Assembly: GCF_000761545.1 (NCBI RefSeq)
Contig: NZ_JPMY01000009.1
Coordinates: 62,001-126,000, forward strand
DNA: 64,000 nucleotides
Direction of reading: 5' to 3'
Origin: Pseudomonas sp. ML96
GTDB lineage: Bacteria > Pseudomonadota > Gammaproteobacteria > Pseudomonadales > Pseudomonadaceae
In this document: in pieces, positions 30,644 to 38,632 of the stretch
Layout: each line of letters starts with the position of its first letter
Position numbering within the stretch: the stretch's first letter is position 1
Position numbers and translations under genes: made by a program
Notes under the pieces: model-generated
Databases searched by the model: none
The model's input: the letters and a program-made list of their open reading frames with translations, nothing else
What the model was told of the DNA's origin: nothing

Positions 30644-31360
30644 TCAGGCGACCAGGGCCACGACCAGCGGCAACACCACTGCGGTGAGCATACCCATCAG
30701 GCTCATGGCTAGGGCAGCGAAGGCGCCGCTCTCTTCGCCCTCCTGCAGCGCGCGCGCCGTACCCACGGCATGGGCGGTAATGCCCAGCGCCATGCCCTGG
30801 GCCGCCGGATGGTGCACACCGATGCGGCGTAGCAACTCCGGGCCACACATGGCGCCGATCACCCCGGTGATCAGCACGAACACCGCGGCCAGGGCCGCCA
30901 CGCCGCCGATCTGCTCGGCCACCAGCATGGCGATCGGCGAGGTCACCGACTTCGGCGCGATGGTCATCAGCATCATCCGCTCGGCACCGAAGGCCCAGGC
31001 CAGGGCCACGCCCAGCGCGGTGGCGACGGCACCGGCGAACAGCAGGGTAATCAGCGTCGGCCAGAACAGCTGGCGGATGCGCTTGAGATTGAGGAACAAC
31101 GGCACGGCCAGGGCCACGGTGGTCGGGCCGAGCAGCACGCTGAGCAGGAAGGTGCTCTCGCGGTATTCCTGGTAGGTCAGCCCGGCCAGCAACAGGATGC
31201 CGATCAGCACCGCCATCGACACCAGCACCGGCTGCAGGAACATCCAGCGCGTGCGCTCGTAGGCGGCCAGCGCCGCCTGGTACACCGCCAGGGTCACGCC
31301 GACGCCGAACAGCGGATGGTGCAGTACCGCCTGCAGCGCGCCCTGCCAGTCCGGAGTCAT
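30644..31360 (-). CDS. lrgB: LrgB/CidB family membrane protein
   Basis: The 238-residue integral membrane protein has about seven hydrophobic segments and the family blocks LLGPTTVALAVPLFLNL, IAPKSVTSPIAMLVAEQIGG and HPAAQGMALGITAHAVGTARALQEGE. LrgB works with the holin-like LrgA/CidA partner to control murein hydrolase export, or in other bacteria pyruvate or glycolate transport; which role applies here is unknown. The start overlaps the lrgA stop as ATGA. Confidence 0.88.
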   Translation of the reverse strand: MTPDWQGALQAVLHHPLFGVGVTLAVYQAALAAYERTRWMFLQPVLVSMAVLIGILLLAGLTYQEYRESTFLLSVLLGPTTVALAVPLFLNLKRIRQLFWPTLITLLFAGAVATALGVALAWAFGAERMMLMTIAPKSVTSPIAMLVAEQIGGVAALAAVFVLITGVIGAMCGPELLRRIGVHHPAAQGMALGITAHAVGTARALQEGEESGAFAALAMSLMGMLTAVVLPLVVALVA

Positions 31361-31719
31361 GGCCGCTCCTCGCGCCGCGCCTGGCGATCGATCAGCTTCT
31401 GCATCAGCCAGCCGGCGAACAGCAGGGAAATCAGCAGCGACAGGCCCAGGGCCCCGGCCAAAGCCCAGAAGTCGGCGGCGATCTGCTCGGCATACACCAT
31501 CACTCCCACCGCCGGCGGCACCAGCAACAGCGGCAGGTAGCGCAGCAGGCCGGCGGCGGCCTCGGTCATCGGCTCGCCGACCTCGCCGCGCAGCAGGAGA
31601 AAACCGAACAACAGCAGCATGCCGATGATCGGCCCCGGCAGCATCGGCAGGAACAGCACGTTGAGGGCGGTGCCAAGCAACTGGAACAGCACCAGCCAGG
31701 TCAGGCCGCGAAGCAGCAT
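31357..31719 (-). CDS. lrgA: CidA/LrgA family holin-like protein
   Basis: This 120-residue protein has four predicted membrane helices: LTWLVLFQLLGTALNVLFL, GPIIGMLLLFGFLLLRG, LRYLPLLLVPPAVGVMVY and WALAGALGLSLLISLLFAGWL. The P-x-P-G-x-I-I-G-M signature near residue 30 is typical of LrgA/CidA. The two membrane proteins are encoded by an overlapping pair. No LytSR-type regulator is adjacent. Confidence 0.88.
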   Translation of the reverse strand: MLLRGLTWLVLFQLLGTALNVLFLPMLPGPIIGMLLLFGFLLLRGEVGEPMTEAAAGLLRYLPLLLVPPAVGVMVYAEQIAADFWALAGALGLSLLISLLFAGWLMQKLIDRQARREERP

Positions 31720-31882
31720 GCGAGAGGGCTCCGGCTAGGAAAAGGCGACCATTATAGGCACGCCTGAGGGAGCGCTATAAACCGCGACTTTCGGCTTGAC
31801 CCATGGCGCGCAGTCGTGATGTTGTAGGGCCAGCCTGGTTTACCAAGAACAACAACCGACCACGCATCCTCAAGGAGGAACC

Positions 31883-32338
31883 ATGCCGTCCGTACCCGTC
31901 GCGCAACTACAAGACTATGTGGGCAAGGAACTCGGCAAGTCCGAGTGGCTGACCATCGATCAGCAACGCATCAACCAGTTCGCCGAGTGCACCGGCGACC
32001 ACCAGTTCATCCACGTCGACCCGGTCAAGGCCAAGCTCACCCCGTTCGGCACCACCATCGCCCATGGCTTCCTCAGCCTGTCGCTGATCCCGGTGCTGAT
32101 GGAAAAGCTGATGCTGGTCCCGGAAGGTCTGAAAATGGCCGTCAACTACGGCTTGGACAGCGTCCGCTTCATCCAGCCGGTCAAGGTCGACTCGCGCGTG
32201 CGCCTGTCCGCCAAGGTCCTGGAAGTCACCGAGAAGCGCCCTGGCCAGTGGCTGTTCAAGGTCGAGGCGACCCTCGAGATCGACGGCGAGGAGAAGCCGG
32301 CCTATATCGCCGAATCGCTTTCCCTCTGCTTCGTCTAA
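31883..32338 (+). CDS. MaoC-like hot-dog dehydratase
   Basis: This 151-residue MaoC domain protein has the hydratase-2 signature FAECTGDHQFIHVDPVKAKLTPFGTTIAHGFLSLSLIP, with the catalytic D/H pair in GDHQFIH. Members hydrate enoyl-CoA substrates ((R)-specific enoyl-CoA hydratase or NodN-like proteins). It is a single-domain version, and the natural substrate cannot be told from sequence. AAGGAGG precedes the ATG at 31883 by 7 nt. A strong terminator follows the gene. Confidence 0.87.
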   Translation: MPSVPVAQLQDYVGKELGKSEWLTIDQQRINQFAECTGDHQFIHVDPVKAKLTPFGTTIAHGFLSLSLIPVLMEKLMLVPEGLKMAVNYGLDSVRFIQPVKVDSRVRLSAKVLEVTEKRPGQWLFKVEATLEIDGEEKPAYIAESLSLCFV

Positions 32339-32355
32339 GCAGACCGCTGTATCCG

Positions 32356-32381
32356 ACGGGGCGCTCAGGCGCCCCGTTTTC
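32356..32381 (+). terminator. Rho-independent terminator after the MaoC gene
   Basis: A perfect 9-bp stem, ACGGGGCGC with GCGCCCCGT, has a TCAG loop and ends in a T-run followed by CATTT. It lies 17 bp past the stop codon. Confidence 0.85.
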
Positions 32382-32426
32382 ATTTGCCGCTGGCATACTC
32401 AGGGCAAATCGACCAGGACGTCCGCC

Positions 32427-34130
32427 ATGCCCCGCCGCCTAGCCCCCTTGACCCTAGCCCTCCTGCTCGCCGCCTGTGGCGATGGCGAACCGCTGCTGCC
32501 GGCGGATGCCGTGTTGCCCGATGGCGGCCGCTATCGCGGCGAGGTGGTGGACGGCCGCCTGCAGGGCGAAGGCCGCATCGACTACGCCAACGGCATGTAC
32601 TACCAGGGCCAGTTCAAGGACGGCCAGTTCGAAGGCCCCGGCGAATGGCACGGCCCCAGCGGCGAGAGCTACAAGGGCACCTTCCACCTCGGCCTGTTCG
32701 ATGGCCAGGGCGCGCTGGTCTACAGCGACGGCACCCGCTACCAGGGCGGCTTCAAGCAGAACCGCATGCATGGCGAGGGCTACCTGCAGCAGGGCACCAT
32801 GAGCTATCGCGGCGAATTCCGCGACGACCGCTACCACGGCCTCGGCACCCTCGAATGGCCGGACGGCAGCCGCTACCAGGGCCGCTTCGTGCGTGGCGAG
32901 CCGGAAGGCGAAGGCCTGCGCAGCAACGCCGAGGGCCAGTTCAGCGGCACCTTCAAGAAGGGCATGCTGCAGGGCGAAGGCAGCTACAAGGGCGAAGACG
33001 GCGAGAGCTACACCGGCGGCTTCCGCAACGACATGTTCCACGGCAAGGGCCGCTTCCAGAACGGCGACGGCGAAGTGTGGAGCGGCAACTTCGTCAACGG
33101 CGCCCTGACCGGCAAGGGCGAATTCCGCGGCACCGACGGCCGCCACTACGAAGGCAACTTCCGCTACTGGCGCTTCCATGGCCAGGGCAAGCTGAGCCTG
33201 GCCGACGGCAGCGTCTACCAGGGCCACTTCGCCGATGGCCGCTACGCCGGCGAAGGCACCCTCACCGCCCTCGACGGCAGCCGCACCCAGGGCACCTGGA
33301 GCAACGGTGAGCTGCTGCGCGGCGCCGACGGCAAGGCCCATCCGGACCCGCTGGAACTCGGCCTGCTGCGCCAGGGTCAACTATTGCAGGAAGCGCTGGA
33401 CGCCCTGCCCGCCTCCACCCCGGCAGTCGAGCTGTACAGCCTGAGCCTGGCCGGCGACGGCAAGCAGAGCGTGTTCCTGCGCGAAGCCGACTATGTCAGC
33501 ACGCTGCTGCGCGAGCGTTTCGGCGCCCGTGGCAACGTCACCCTGACCAACCACCGCGATCACCTGAGTGATCGCCCACTCGCCACCCGCGAGAGCCTGA
33601 CCCGCGCCGTGCAGGCCCTCGCCGAACGCAGCGGCCCGGAGGATCTGGTGTTCATCTACCTGACCAGCCATGGCTCCAGCGATCACCAGCTGAACATCGA
33701 CCAGCCGCGCCTGCAGCTGTCCGATCTGCCGGCCAGCGAGCTGGCCGCGCTGCTCGAACCCCTGCACGACCGGCACAAGGTGGTGGTGATCTCGGCCTGC
33801 TACTCGGGCGGTTTCATCCCGCCGCTGAAGGACGACAAGACCCTAGTGATGACCGCCGCCCGCGCCGACCGGGTGTCGTTCGGCTGCTCCGAGGAAAATG
33901 ACTTCACCTACTTCGGCCGCGCGCTGTTCGCCGAGGCGCTCAACGAAACTGACGACCTCAGCCGCGCCTTCGAACTGGCCAAGGCCAAGGTCGCCGAGCG
34001 CGAGCAGGCCGAGGAGTTCGAGCCTTCCGAGCCGCAACTGTGGGCACCGCAGGCGGTGCTGGAGCACTGGAAGAAACTACGTAAGCAACAGGCCGAGCAG
34101 GCCCTGACCGCGGCGACGAAAGCGCAGTAA
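32427..34130 (+). CDS. MORN-repeat lipoprotein with C13 (legumain/caspase-fold) peptidase domain
   Basis: This 567-residue protein begins with a lipoprotein signal (LALLLAAC, cysteine 17). About eleven to twelve MORN-type repeats follow (residues ~35-295, G-x-G-x-x-x-Y-x-G-x-F pattern). The C-terminal domain (~330-545) resembles peptidase family C13/clan CD. It has the histidine in TSHGSSDH (H415), a block of hydrophobic residues, and the catalytic cysteine in ISACYSGGF (C458), followed by TLVMTAARADRVSFGC. Clan CD enzymes include legumain, the GPI transamidase Gpi8 and caspases. The substrate is unknown. It is presumably anchored in the envelope facing the periplasm. Confidence 0.87.
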   Translation: MPRRLAPLTLALLLAACGDGEPLLPADAVLPDGGRYRGEVVDGRLQGEGRIDYANGMYYQGQFKDGQFEGPGEWHGPSGESYKGTFHLGLFDGQGALVYSDGTRYQGGFKQNRMHGEGYLQQGTMSYRGEFRDDRYHGLGTLEWPDGSRYQGRFVRGEPEGEGLRSNAEGQFSGTFKKGMLQGEGSYKGEDGESYTGGFRNDMFHGKGRFQNGDGEVWSGNFVNGALTGKGEFRGTDGRHYEGNFRYWRFHGQGKLSLADGSVYQGHFADGRYAGEGTLTALDGSRTQGTWSNGELLRGADGKAHPDPLELGLLRQGQLLQEALDALPASTPAVELYSLSLAGDGKQSVFLREADYVSTLLRERFGARGNVTLTNHRDHLSDRPLATRESLTRAVQALAERSGPEDLVFIYLTSHGSSDHQLNIDQPRLQLSDLPASELAALLEPLHDRHKVVVISACYSGGFIPPLKDDKTLVMTAARADRVSFGCSEENDFTYFGRALFAEALNETDDLSRAFELAKAKVAEREQAEEFEPSEPQLWAPQAVLEHWKKLRKQQAEQALTAATKAQ

Positions 34131-34199
34131 TCGGCGATCAACTTCCACCCGGATCTGCCGATTCGCTCTAAGCTGACAGTTAATAGTGGAGGAACAAGC

Positions 34200-34841
34200 A
34201 TGTACTTGACGCCCCAACACATCCTGCTCGCCGGAGCCACCGGCCTCACCGGCGAGCACCTGCTCGACCGCCTGCTCAACGAGCCGACCATCAGCCGCGT
34301 GCTGGCGCCCAGCCGCAGCCCGCTGGCCGAGCACCCGCACCTGGACAACCCGGTCGGCCAGCTGAGCGACCTGCTGCCACAACTGGCCGGGCAGATCGAT
34401 GCGGCCTTCTGCTGCCTGGGCACCACCATCCGCCAGGCCGGCTCGCAGGACGCCTTCCGCGCCGTCGACCAGGAGCTGGTCCTGGCCTTCGCCCGCCGCG
34501 CCCGCGAACTGGGCACCCGCCACCTGCTGGTGATCAGCGCCCTGGGCGCCGACCCGCGCTCGACGGTGTTCTACAACCGGGTCAAGGGCGAGACCGAGGA
34601 GGAGCTCAAAGCAATGGACTGGCCGCAGCTGACCATCGTCCGTCCGTCCCTGCTGCTCGGCCCGCGCCGAGAGTTCCGCCTCGGCGAACGCCTGGCCGCG
34701 CCGCTGCTGCGCTGGATTCCCGGCAAGTACCGCGGCATCGAGGTCGCTGCCCTGGCCCGCGCGCTGTGGCGCCTGGCACTGGAAGAGAGCGACGGCATCC
34801 GTATCGTCGAGTCCGACGAACTGCGCCGCCTGGGTCGCTGA
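34200..34841 (+). CDS. NAD(P)-binding Rossmann-fold protein (atypical SDR, HTATIP2-like)
   Basis: This 213-residue atypical short-chain dehydrogenase begins with the nucleotide-binding motif [18 protein letters not shown] (GxxGxxG). It continues with [24 protein letters not shown] and [29 protein letters not shown], which hold the Y-x-x-x-K-like pair (YNRVK). [13 protein letters not shown] follows. This pattern matches the NAD(P)H-binding proteins related to TIP30/HTATIP2. The substrate is unknown. A GGAGGA site sits 6 nt before the ATG. Its stop overlaps the next gene's ATG by one base. Confidence 0.85.
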   Translation: MYLTPQHILLAGATGLTGEHLLDRLLNEPTISRVLAPSRSPLAEHPHLDNPVGQLSDLLPQLAGQIDAAFCCLGTTIRQAGSQDAFRAVDQELVLAFARRARELGTRHLLVISALGADPRSTVFYNRVKGETEEELKAMDWPQLTIVRPSLLLGPRREFRLGERLAAPLLRWIPGKYRGIEVAALARALWRLALEESDGIRIVESDELRRLGR

Positions 34842-35452
34842 TGGGCTTCTACGACGACAAGATCCTGCCCCACCTGATCGACTTCGCCTGTGGCATGGGC
34901 CACGTGATGAAGACCCGTGCCCAGGTGGTACCCATGGCAGAAGGCCGGGTGCTGGAGATCGGCATCGGCACCGGGCTCAACCTCAGTTTCTACGACGTGC
35001 AGAAGGTCAGCGCCATAGTCGGCGTCGACCCGGCGGCGCAGATGCAGACCCTGGCGCGCCAGCGCGCGGCAGACATCGGCATCCCGGTGGAGATGGTCGC
35101 CCTCGAACTGGGGCAGATCCAGGCCGCCGACGCCAGCTTCGACAGCATCGTCTGTACCTTCACACTGTGCACCATCCCCGATCCGCTGGCCGCGCTGCAG
35201 GAGATGCGCCGCGTGCTCAAACCCGGCGGCAAATTCCTGTTCAGCGAGCACGGCCGCGCACCGGATGCCGGCGTACGCGCCTGGCAGAACCGCATCACCC
35301 CGCTGTGGAAGCCATTGGCCGGCGGCTGCCACCTCAACCGCGACATCCCCGCCCTGCTCAGCGCCGGCGGCTTGCACATTCGCGAGGTGCAGAGCAGCTA
35401 CCTGCCCGGCCCGCGCCCGATGACCTGGGTGTGGCGCGGCTGGGCCGACTGA
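34841..35452 (+). CDS. Class I SAM-dependent methyltransferase
   Basis: This 203-residue methyltransferase has the motif I glycine loop RVLEIGIGTGLNLSFYD and the acidic residue in VGVDPAA. DSIVCTFTLCTIPDPLAALQEMRRVLKPGGKFLFSEHG follows, the Methyltransf_11 (UbiE/COQ5-like) pattern. The N-terminus [22 protein letters not shown] is typical of a conserved pseudomonad and metazoan METTL7-like group. The substrate is unknown, possibly a lipid or thiol. The one-base TGATG overlap with the preceding SDR indicates an operon. Confidence 0.87.
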   Translation: MGFYDDKILPHLIDFACGMGHVMKTRAQVVPMAEGRVLEIGIGTGLNLSFYDVQKVSAIVGVDPAAQMQTLARQRAADIGIPVEMVALELGQIQAADASFDSIVCTFTLCTIPDPLAALQEMRRVLKPGGKFLFSEHGRAPDAGVRAWQNRITPLWKPLAGGCHLNRDIPALLSAGGLHIREVQSSYLPGPRPMTWVWRGWAD

Positions 35453-35516
35453 TCCCTGCAGGTTGACTCGTCCGAGCCGGCCGGCAAGCATGGCGCTTTT
35501 GCCCAAGGAAACCGCC

Positions 35517-35984
35517 ATGAGCCTGGAATCGGTCCGCGCCTTCTTCGCCGCCAAGGCCCCCGACATCGCCATCATCGAGCTGGAAACCAGCACCGCCACC
35601 GTGGCCCTGGCCGCCGAGGCGCATGGTGTGGAACCCGGACAGATCGCCAAGACCCTGGCCTTCCGCATCGGCGAGCGTGAACTGCTGGTGGTGGCGCGCG
35701 GCGATGCCCGCCTGGACAACCGCAAGCTCAAGGAAGCCTTCGGCGCCAAGGCCAAGATGCTCGACGCAGACAGCGTGGTGGCGCTGACCGGGCACCCGGT
35801 CGGTGGGGTCTGCCCGTTCGGCCTGGCCACTGACCTGGCGGTGTATTGCGACCGCTCGCTGCTCGACTACGAAGAAGTGCTGCCGGCGGCAGGCGCCATC
35901 CACAGTGCGGTGCGCATCTGCCCGAAGCGCATGGCCGAGCTGGTGCAAGGCGAGTGGGTGGACGTCTGCCAGGCTGTCGCCTGA
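35517..35984 (+). CDS. YbaK/EbsC-family aminoacyl-tRNA deacylase
   Basis: This 155-residue stand-alone editing domain resembles YbaK/ProX (Cys-tRNA-Pro deacylase family). Conserved elements include GVEPGQIAKTLAFRIGERELLVVARGDARLDNRKLKEAFG and TGHPVGGVCPFGLATDLAVYCDRSLLDYEEV. The exact mischarged tRNA specificity cannot be read from sequence. The ATG at 35517 follows a CAAGGAA site. The gene stands between the methyltransferase and the convergent yceK/ubiX pair. Confidence 0.85.
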   Translation: MSLESVRAFFAAKAPDIAIIELETSTATVALAAEAHGVEPGQIAKTLAFRIGERELLVVARGDARLDNRKLKEAFGAKAKMLDADSVVALTGHPVGGVCPFGLATDLAVYCDRSLLDYEEVLPAAGAIHSAVRICPKRMAELVQGEWVDVCQAVA

Positions 35985-36004
35985 GTAGCGCTGCTCTTAG
36001 TTAG

Positions 36005-36259
36005 TTACCGCCGCTGACGCCGAGGCCTATACCCAGTTCGGCGGCCACTGAATGGCAGGTCGAGACCAGGGTATTTGGGCGCCTCGGCGCCGAAACGCTC
36101 CACTGGGCAGCAACCGCCCTGCAGCGAGTACCAATCCAGGCGCGTGCCGGAATAGATGATCGGCGCGCCCGGCTTGGCCGCACCCAGGGTACTTACGCTG
36201 GCGCAGCCGGGCAGCAGCGTGCAGAGCAGCAACACGCCAGAAACGGCGCGCGCGTTCAT
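36005..36259 (-). CDS. YceK/YidQ-family lipoprotein, probably frameshifted at its 3' end
   Basis: This 84-residue frame starts with a lipoprotein signal (lipobox LLPGC, cysteine 19). It contains APIIYSGTRLDWYSLQGGCCPVERFGAEAPKYPGLDLPFS, which matches the YceK/YidQ family. After DLPFS the frame turns into arginine-rich GRRTGYRPRRQRR, not a membrane-like tail. In the neighbouring frame the same DNA encodes HSVAAELGIGLGVSGGN, which looks like the genuine C-terminus and stops at 36001. A small frame-shifting deletion just after the DLPFS codons is therefore likely. The ATG shares a base with the ubiX stop. Confidence 0.7.
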   Translation of the reverse strand: MNARAVSGVLLLCTLLPGCASVSTLGAAKPGAPIIYSGTRLDWYSLQGGCCPVERFGAEAPKYPGLDLPFSGRRTGYRPRRQRR

Positions 36260-36891
36260 CAGTCGTCGCCGCTGATCAGATGATGCTCGCCCCAGCGCGG
36301 CAGCATGTCCTGCGGGATGCCCAGGCAGTTGAGGATGCGCGCCACGACGAAGTCGACCAGGTCGTCCACCGTCTGCGGTTGGTGATAGAAGCCGGGAGAC
36401 GCGGGCAGTATGGTCACGCCCAGGTTGGACAGCTTGAGCATGTTCTCCAAGTGGATGCTGGAGTACGGCGCCTCGCGCGGCACTAGGATCAGCTGGCGGC
36501 GCTCCTTGAGCACCACATCGGCGGCGCGCTCGATCAGGTTGTTGCAGGCGCCGGTGGCGATGGCCGACAGAGTGCCAGTGCTGCACGGCACCACCACCAT
36601 GGCCGCTGGCGCACCGGAGCCGGAGGCCGGCGGCGCCATCCAGTCTTCCTTGCCATACACGCGGATCTGCCCGGGAGCGGCACCGGTGTACTCGCTGAGG
36701 AACTGCTGCATGGCCTGCGGCTTGGCCGGCAGAGTGACGTCGGTCTCGGTGGCCATCACCAACTGCGCGGCCTTGGAGATCAGGAAGTGCACCTCGCGGT
36801 CTTCCTGCACCAGGCAGTCGAGCAGGCGCAGGCCGTACTGGGCGCCGGAGGCGCCGGTCATGGCCAAGGTGATGCGTTCCGGACCTGCCAT
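36259..36891 (-). CDS. ubiX: Flavin prenyltransferase UbiX
   Basis: UbiX makes the prenylated FMN cofactor used by the decarboxylase UbiD in ubiquinone synthesis. The 210-residue protein shows [22 protein letters not shown] (FMN loop), [54 protein letters not shown], and [35 protein letters not shown]. All match the family. It lies 3 bp downstream of mpl on the same strand, as in P. aeruginosa. Confidence 0.96.
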   Translation of the reverse strand: MAGPERITLAMTGASGAQYGLRLLDCLVQEDREVHFLISKAAQLVMATETDVTLPAKPQAMQQFLSEYTGAAPGQIRVYGKEDWMAPPASGSGAPAAMVVVPCSTGTLSAIATGACNNLIERAADVVLKERRQLILVPREAPYSSIHLENMLKLSNLGVTILPASPGFYHQPQTVDDLVDFVVARILNCLGIPQDMLPRWGEHHLISGDD

Positions 36892-36894
36892 CGT

Positions 36895-38247
36895 TTATTC
36901 CTCCAACGCCTTGGCCAGCTTGCCATGCAGGCCGCCGAAACCGCCGTTGCTCATGATCACCACCTGAGTGCCAGGCGCAGCCACGGCCTTGACGCCGGCG
37001 ATGATCGTTTCCAGCGAATCGCAGACCTGGGTCGGCACCTTGGAGCCGGCCACGGTGGCGGCCAGGTCCCAGCCCAGATTGGCCGGGGCGTACCAGAACA
37101 CCCGGTCGGCCTGCACCACGGAGTCCGGCAGGCCGTCGCGGTGGGCACCGAGCTTCATCGAGTTGGAGCGCGGCTCGATCACGGCCACGACCTGCGCAGC
37201 GCCGACGCGCTTGCGCAGACCGTCGAGGGTGGTAGCGATGGCGGTCGGGTGGTGGGCGAAGTCGTCATAGACGGTCACACCTTTCACTTCCGCGACCTTC
37301 TCCATACGCCGCTTGACGCTCTTGAAGGAGGACAGGCCGGCGATGCCCAGCTCCGGCACCACGCCGACATGCCGCGCCGCGGCCAGAGTGGCCAGGGCGT
37401 TGGCCACGTTGTGCTGGCCGGTCAGCTCCCACTCCACGATGCCCTCGACCTTGCCGTCGAACACCACCTCGAAGCGCGAGCCGTCCTCGCTGAGCAGGCG
37501 TGCCTGCCACTGGCCGTCGGCGCCGGTGGTTTGCACCGGAGTCCAGCAGCCCATCTTGATCACCCGCGCCAGGGCCTCTTCGGCCTGCGGATGGATGATC
37601 AGGCCCTCGCCCGGCACGGTGCGCACCAGGTGGTGGAACTGCCGCTCGATGGCCGCCAGGTCCGGGAAGATGTCCGCGTGGTCGAACTCCAGGTTGTTGA
37701 GGATCGCCGTGCGCGGGCGGTAGTGAACGAACTTGCTGCGCTTGTCGAAGAAGGCGCTGTCGTACTCGTCGGCCTCGACCACGAAGAACGGCGTGCCGCC
37801 CAGGCGCGCGGACACGCCGAAGTTCTGCGGTACGCCACCGATCAGGAAGCCCGGGCTCATGCCGGCATGCTCCAGCACCCAGGCCAGCATGCTGGTGGTG
37901 GTGGTCTTGCCATGGGTGCCGGCCACGCCCAGTACCCAGCGGCCCTGCAGCACATGATCGGCCAGCCACTGCGGACCGCTGACATAGGGCAGGCCCTGGT
38001 TGAGCACGTACTCCACCGCCGGGTTGCCACGGCTCAAGGCATTGCCGATCACCACCAGGTCGGGGGCCGGCTGCAGATGCTCGGGCAGGTAGCCCTGCAT
38101 CAGCTCGATGCCCTGGGCTTCGAGCTGGGTGCTCATGGGCGGGTAGACGCTGGCGTCGGAGCCGGTGACGCGGTGCCCAAGCTCCTTGGCCAGCACCGCC
38201 AGGGAGCCCATGAAGGTGCCGCAGATACCGAGAATATGAATGTGCAT
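36895..38247 (-). CDS. mpl: UDP-MurNAc:L-Ala-gamma-D-Glu-meso-DAP ligase Mpl
   Basis: Mpl reattaches recycled tripeptide to UDP-MurNAc in peptidoglycan recycling. The 450-residue Mur ligase has the N-terminal HIHILGICGTFMGSLAVLAKELGH nucleotide-binding loop, the ATP loop GVAGTHGKTTTTSM, and VVEADEYDSAFFDKRSKF, the characteristic Mpl sequence. VYDDFAHHPTAIATTLDGLR and a C-terminal IMSNGGFGGLHGKLAKAL follow. The 5' region faces the catabolic cassette across a 385-bp gap. Confidence 0.96.
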   Translation of the reverse strand: MHIHILGICGTFMGSLAVLAKELGHRVTGSDASVYPPMSTQLEAQGIELMQGYLPEHLQPAPDLVVIGNALSRGNPAVEYVLNQGLPYVSGPQWLADHVLQGRWVLGVAGTHGKTTTTSMLAWVLEHAGMSPGFLIGGVPQNFGVSARLGGTPFFVVEADEYDSAFFDKRSKFVHYRPRTAILNNLEFDHADIFPDLAAIERQFHHLVRTVPGEGLIIHPQAEEALARVIKMGCWTPVQTTGADGQWQARLLSEDGSRFEVVFDGKVEGIVEWELTGQHNVANALATLAAARHVGVVPELGIAGLSSFKSVKRRMEKVAEVKGVTVYDDFAHHPTAIATTLDGLRKRVGAAQVVAVIEPRSNSMKLGAHRDGLPDSVVQADRVFWYAPANLGWDLAATVAGSKVPTQVCDSLETIIAGVKAVAAPGTQVVIMSNGGFGGLHGKLAKALEE

Positions 38248-38632
38248 CGATGACCTCGAAACGGGCCGGGAGGCCCCGGCAGAACTGGCCGCAGGGTAGC
38301 ACAGGGCGGCACCTGACAGGCTGCCGTACCACCCCGCGAAATCTCAACTAGAGTGTCAGGAGTCTCGGAACACCGAGACGGCATGAGGTTCCTCGTCGTC
38401 CATGCCCGCAAGCTGTCAGCGACCGGATGTCCGTCTGCGCTTCGACCTCGCCGGGAGAGTTTCCCGGCCCTCGGGGGAACAACCATCCGCCATGCCGAGC
38501 ATGGCAGCCGAGCCCGTCCGGGCCCTCCTCCGTACACATCCTCCTGCTGTCAGCCGCTGTGCTCCATCCCGTTTCAAGCAAGGCCGCAATTCCTACAAGA
38601 ACCCGAGCCAACGCGAAATGCAGGAGAGGACC
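38248..38632. promoter_or_regulatory. 385-bp regulatory gap and structured leader upstream of the permease
   Basis: This gene-free stretch separates divergent mpl and the permease. Plus-strand inverted repeats are dense. GTCTCGG/CCGAGAC has a 4-nt loop at about 38362-38379, and GGCATG/CATGCC spans about 38380-38406. CCGGGA/TCCCGG lies at about 38451-38467, and GCCATGC/GCATGGC has a 3-nt loop at about 38490-38506. A sigma54-like GG-N10-GC element sits at 38307-38322. The leader could be a cis-regulatory RNA; I could not match it to a known riboswitch class. Confidence 0.5.

Noticed and set aside
38340-38632. Known riboswitch (glycine, guanidine, cobalamin) or ANTAR target leader before the permease
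   Set aside because: The leader lacks the conserved cores of these classes, and the hexaloop consensus of ANTAR targets is not present in the hairpins I read.
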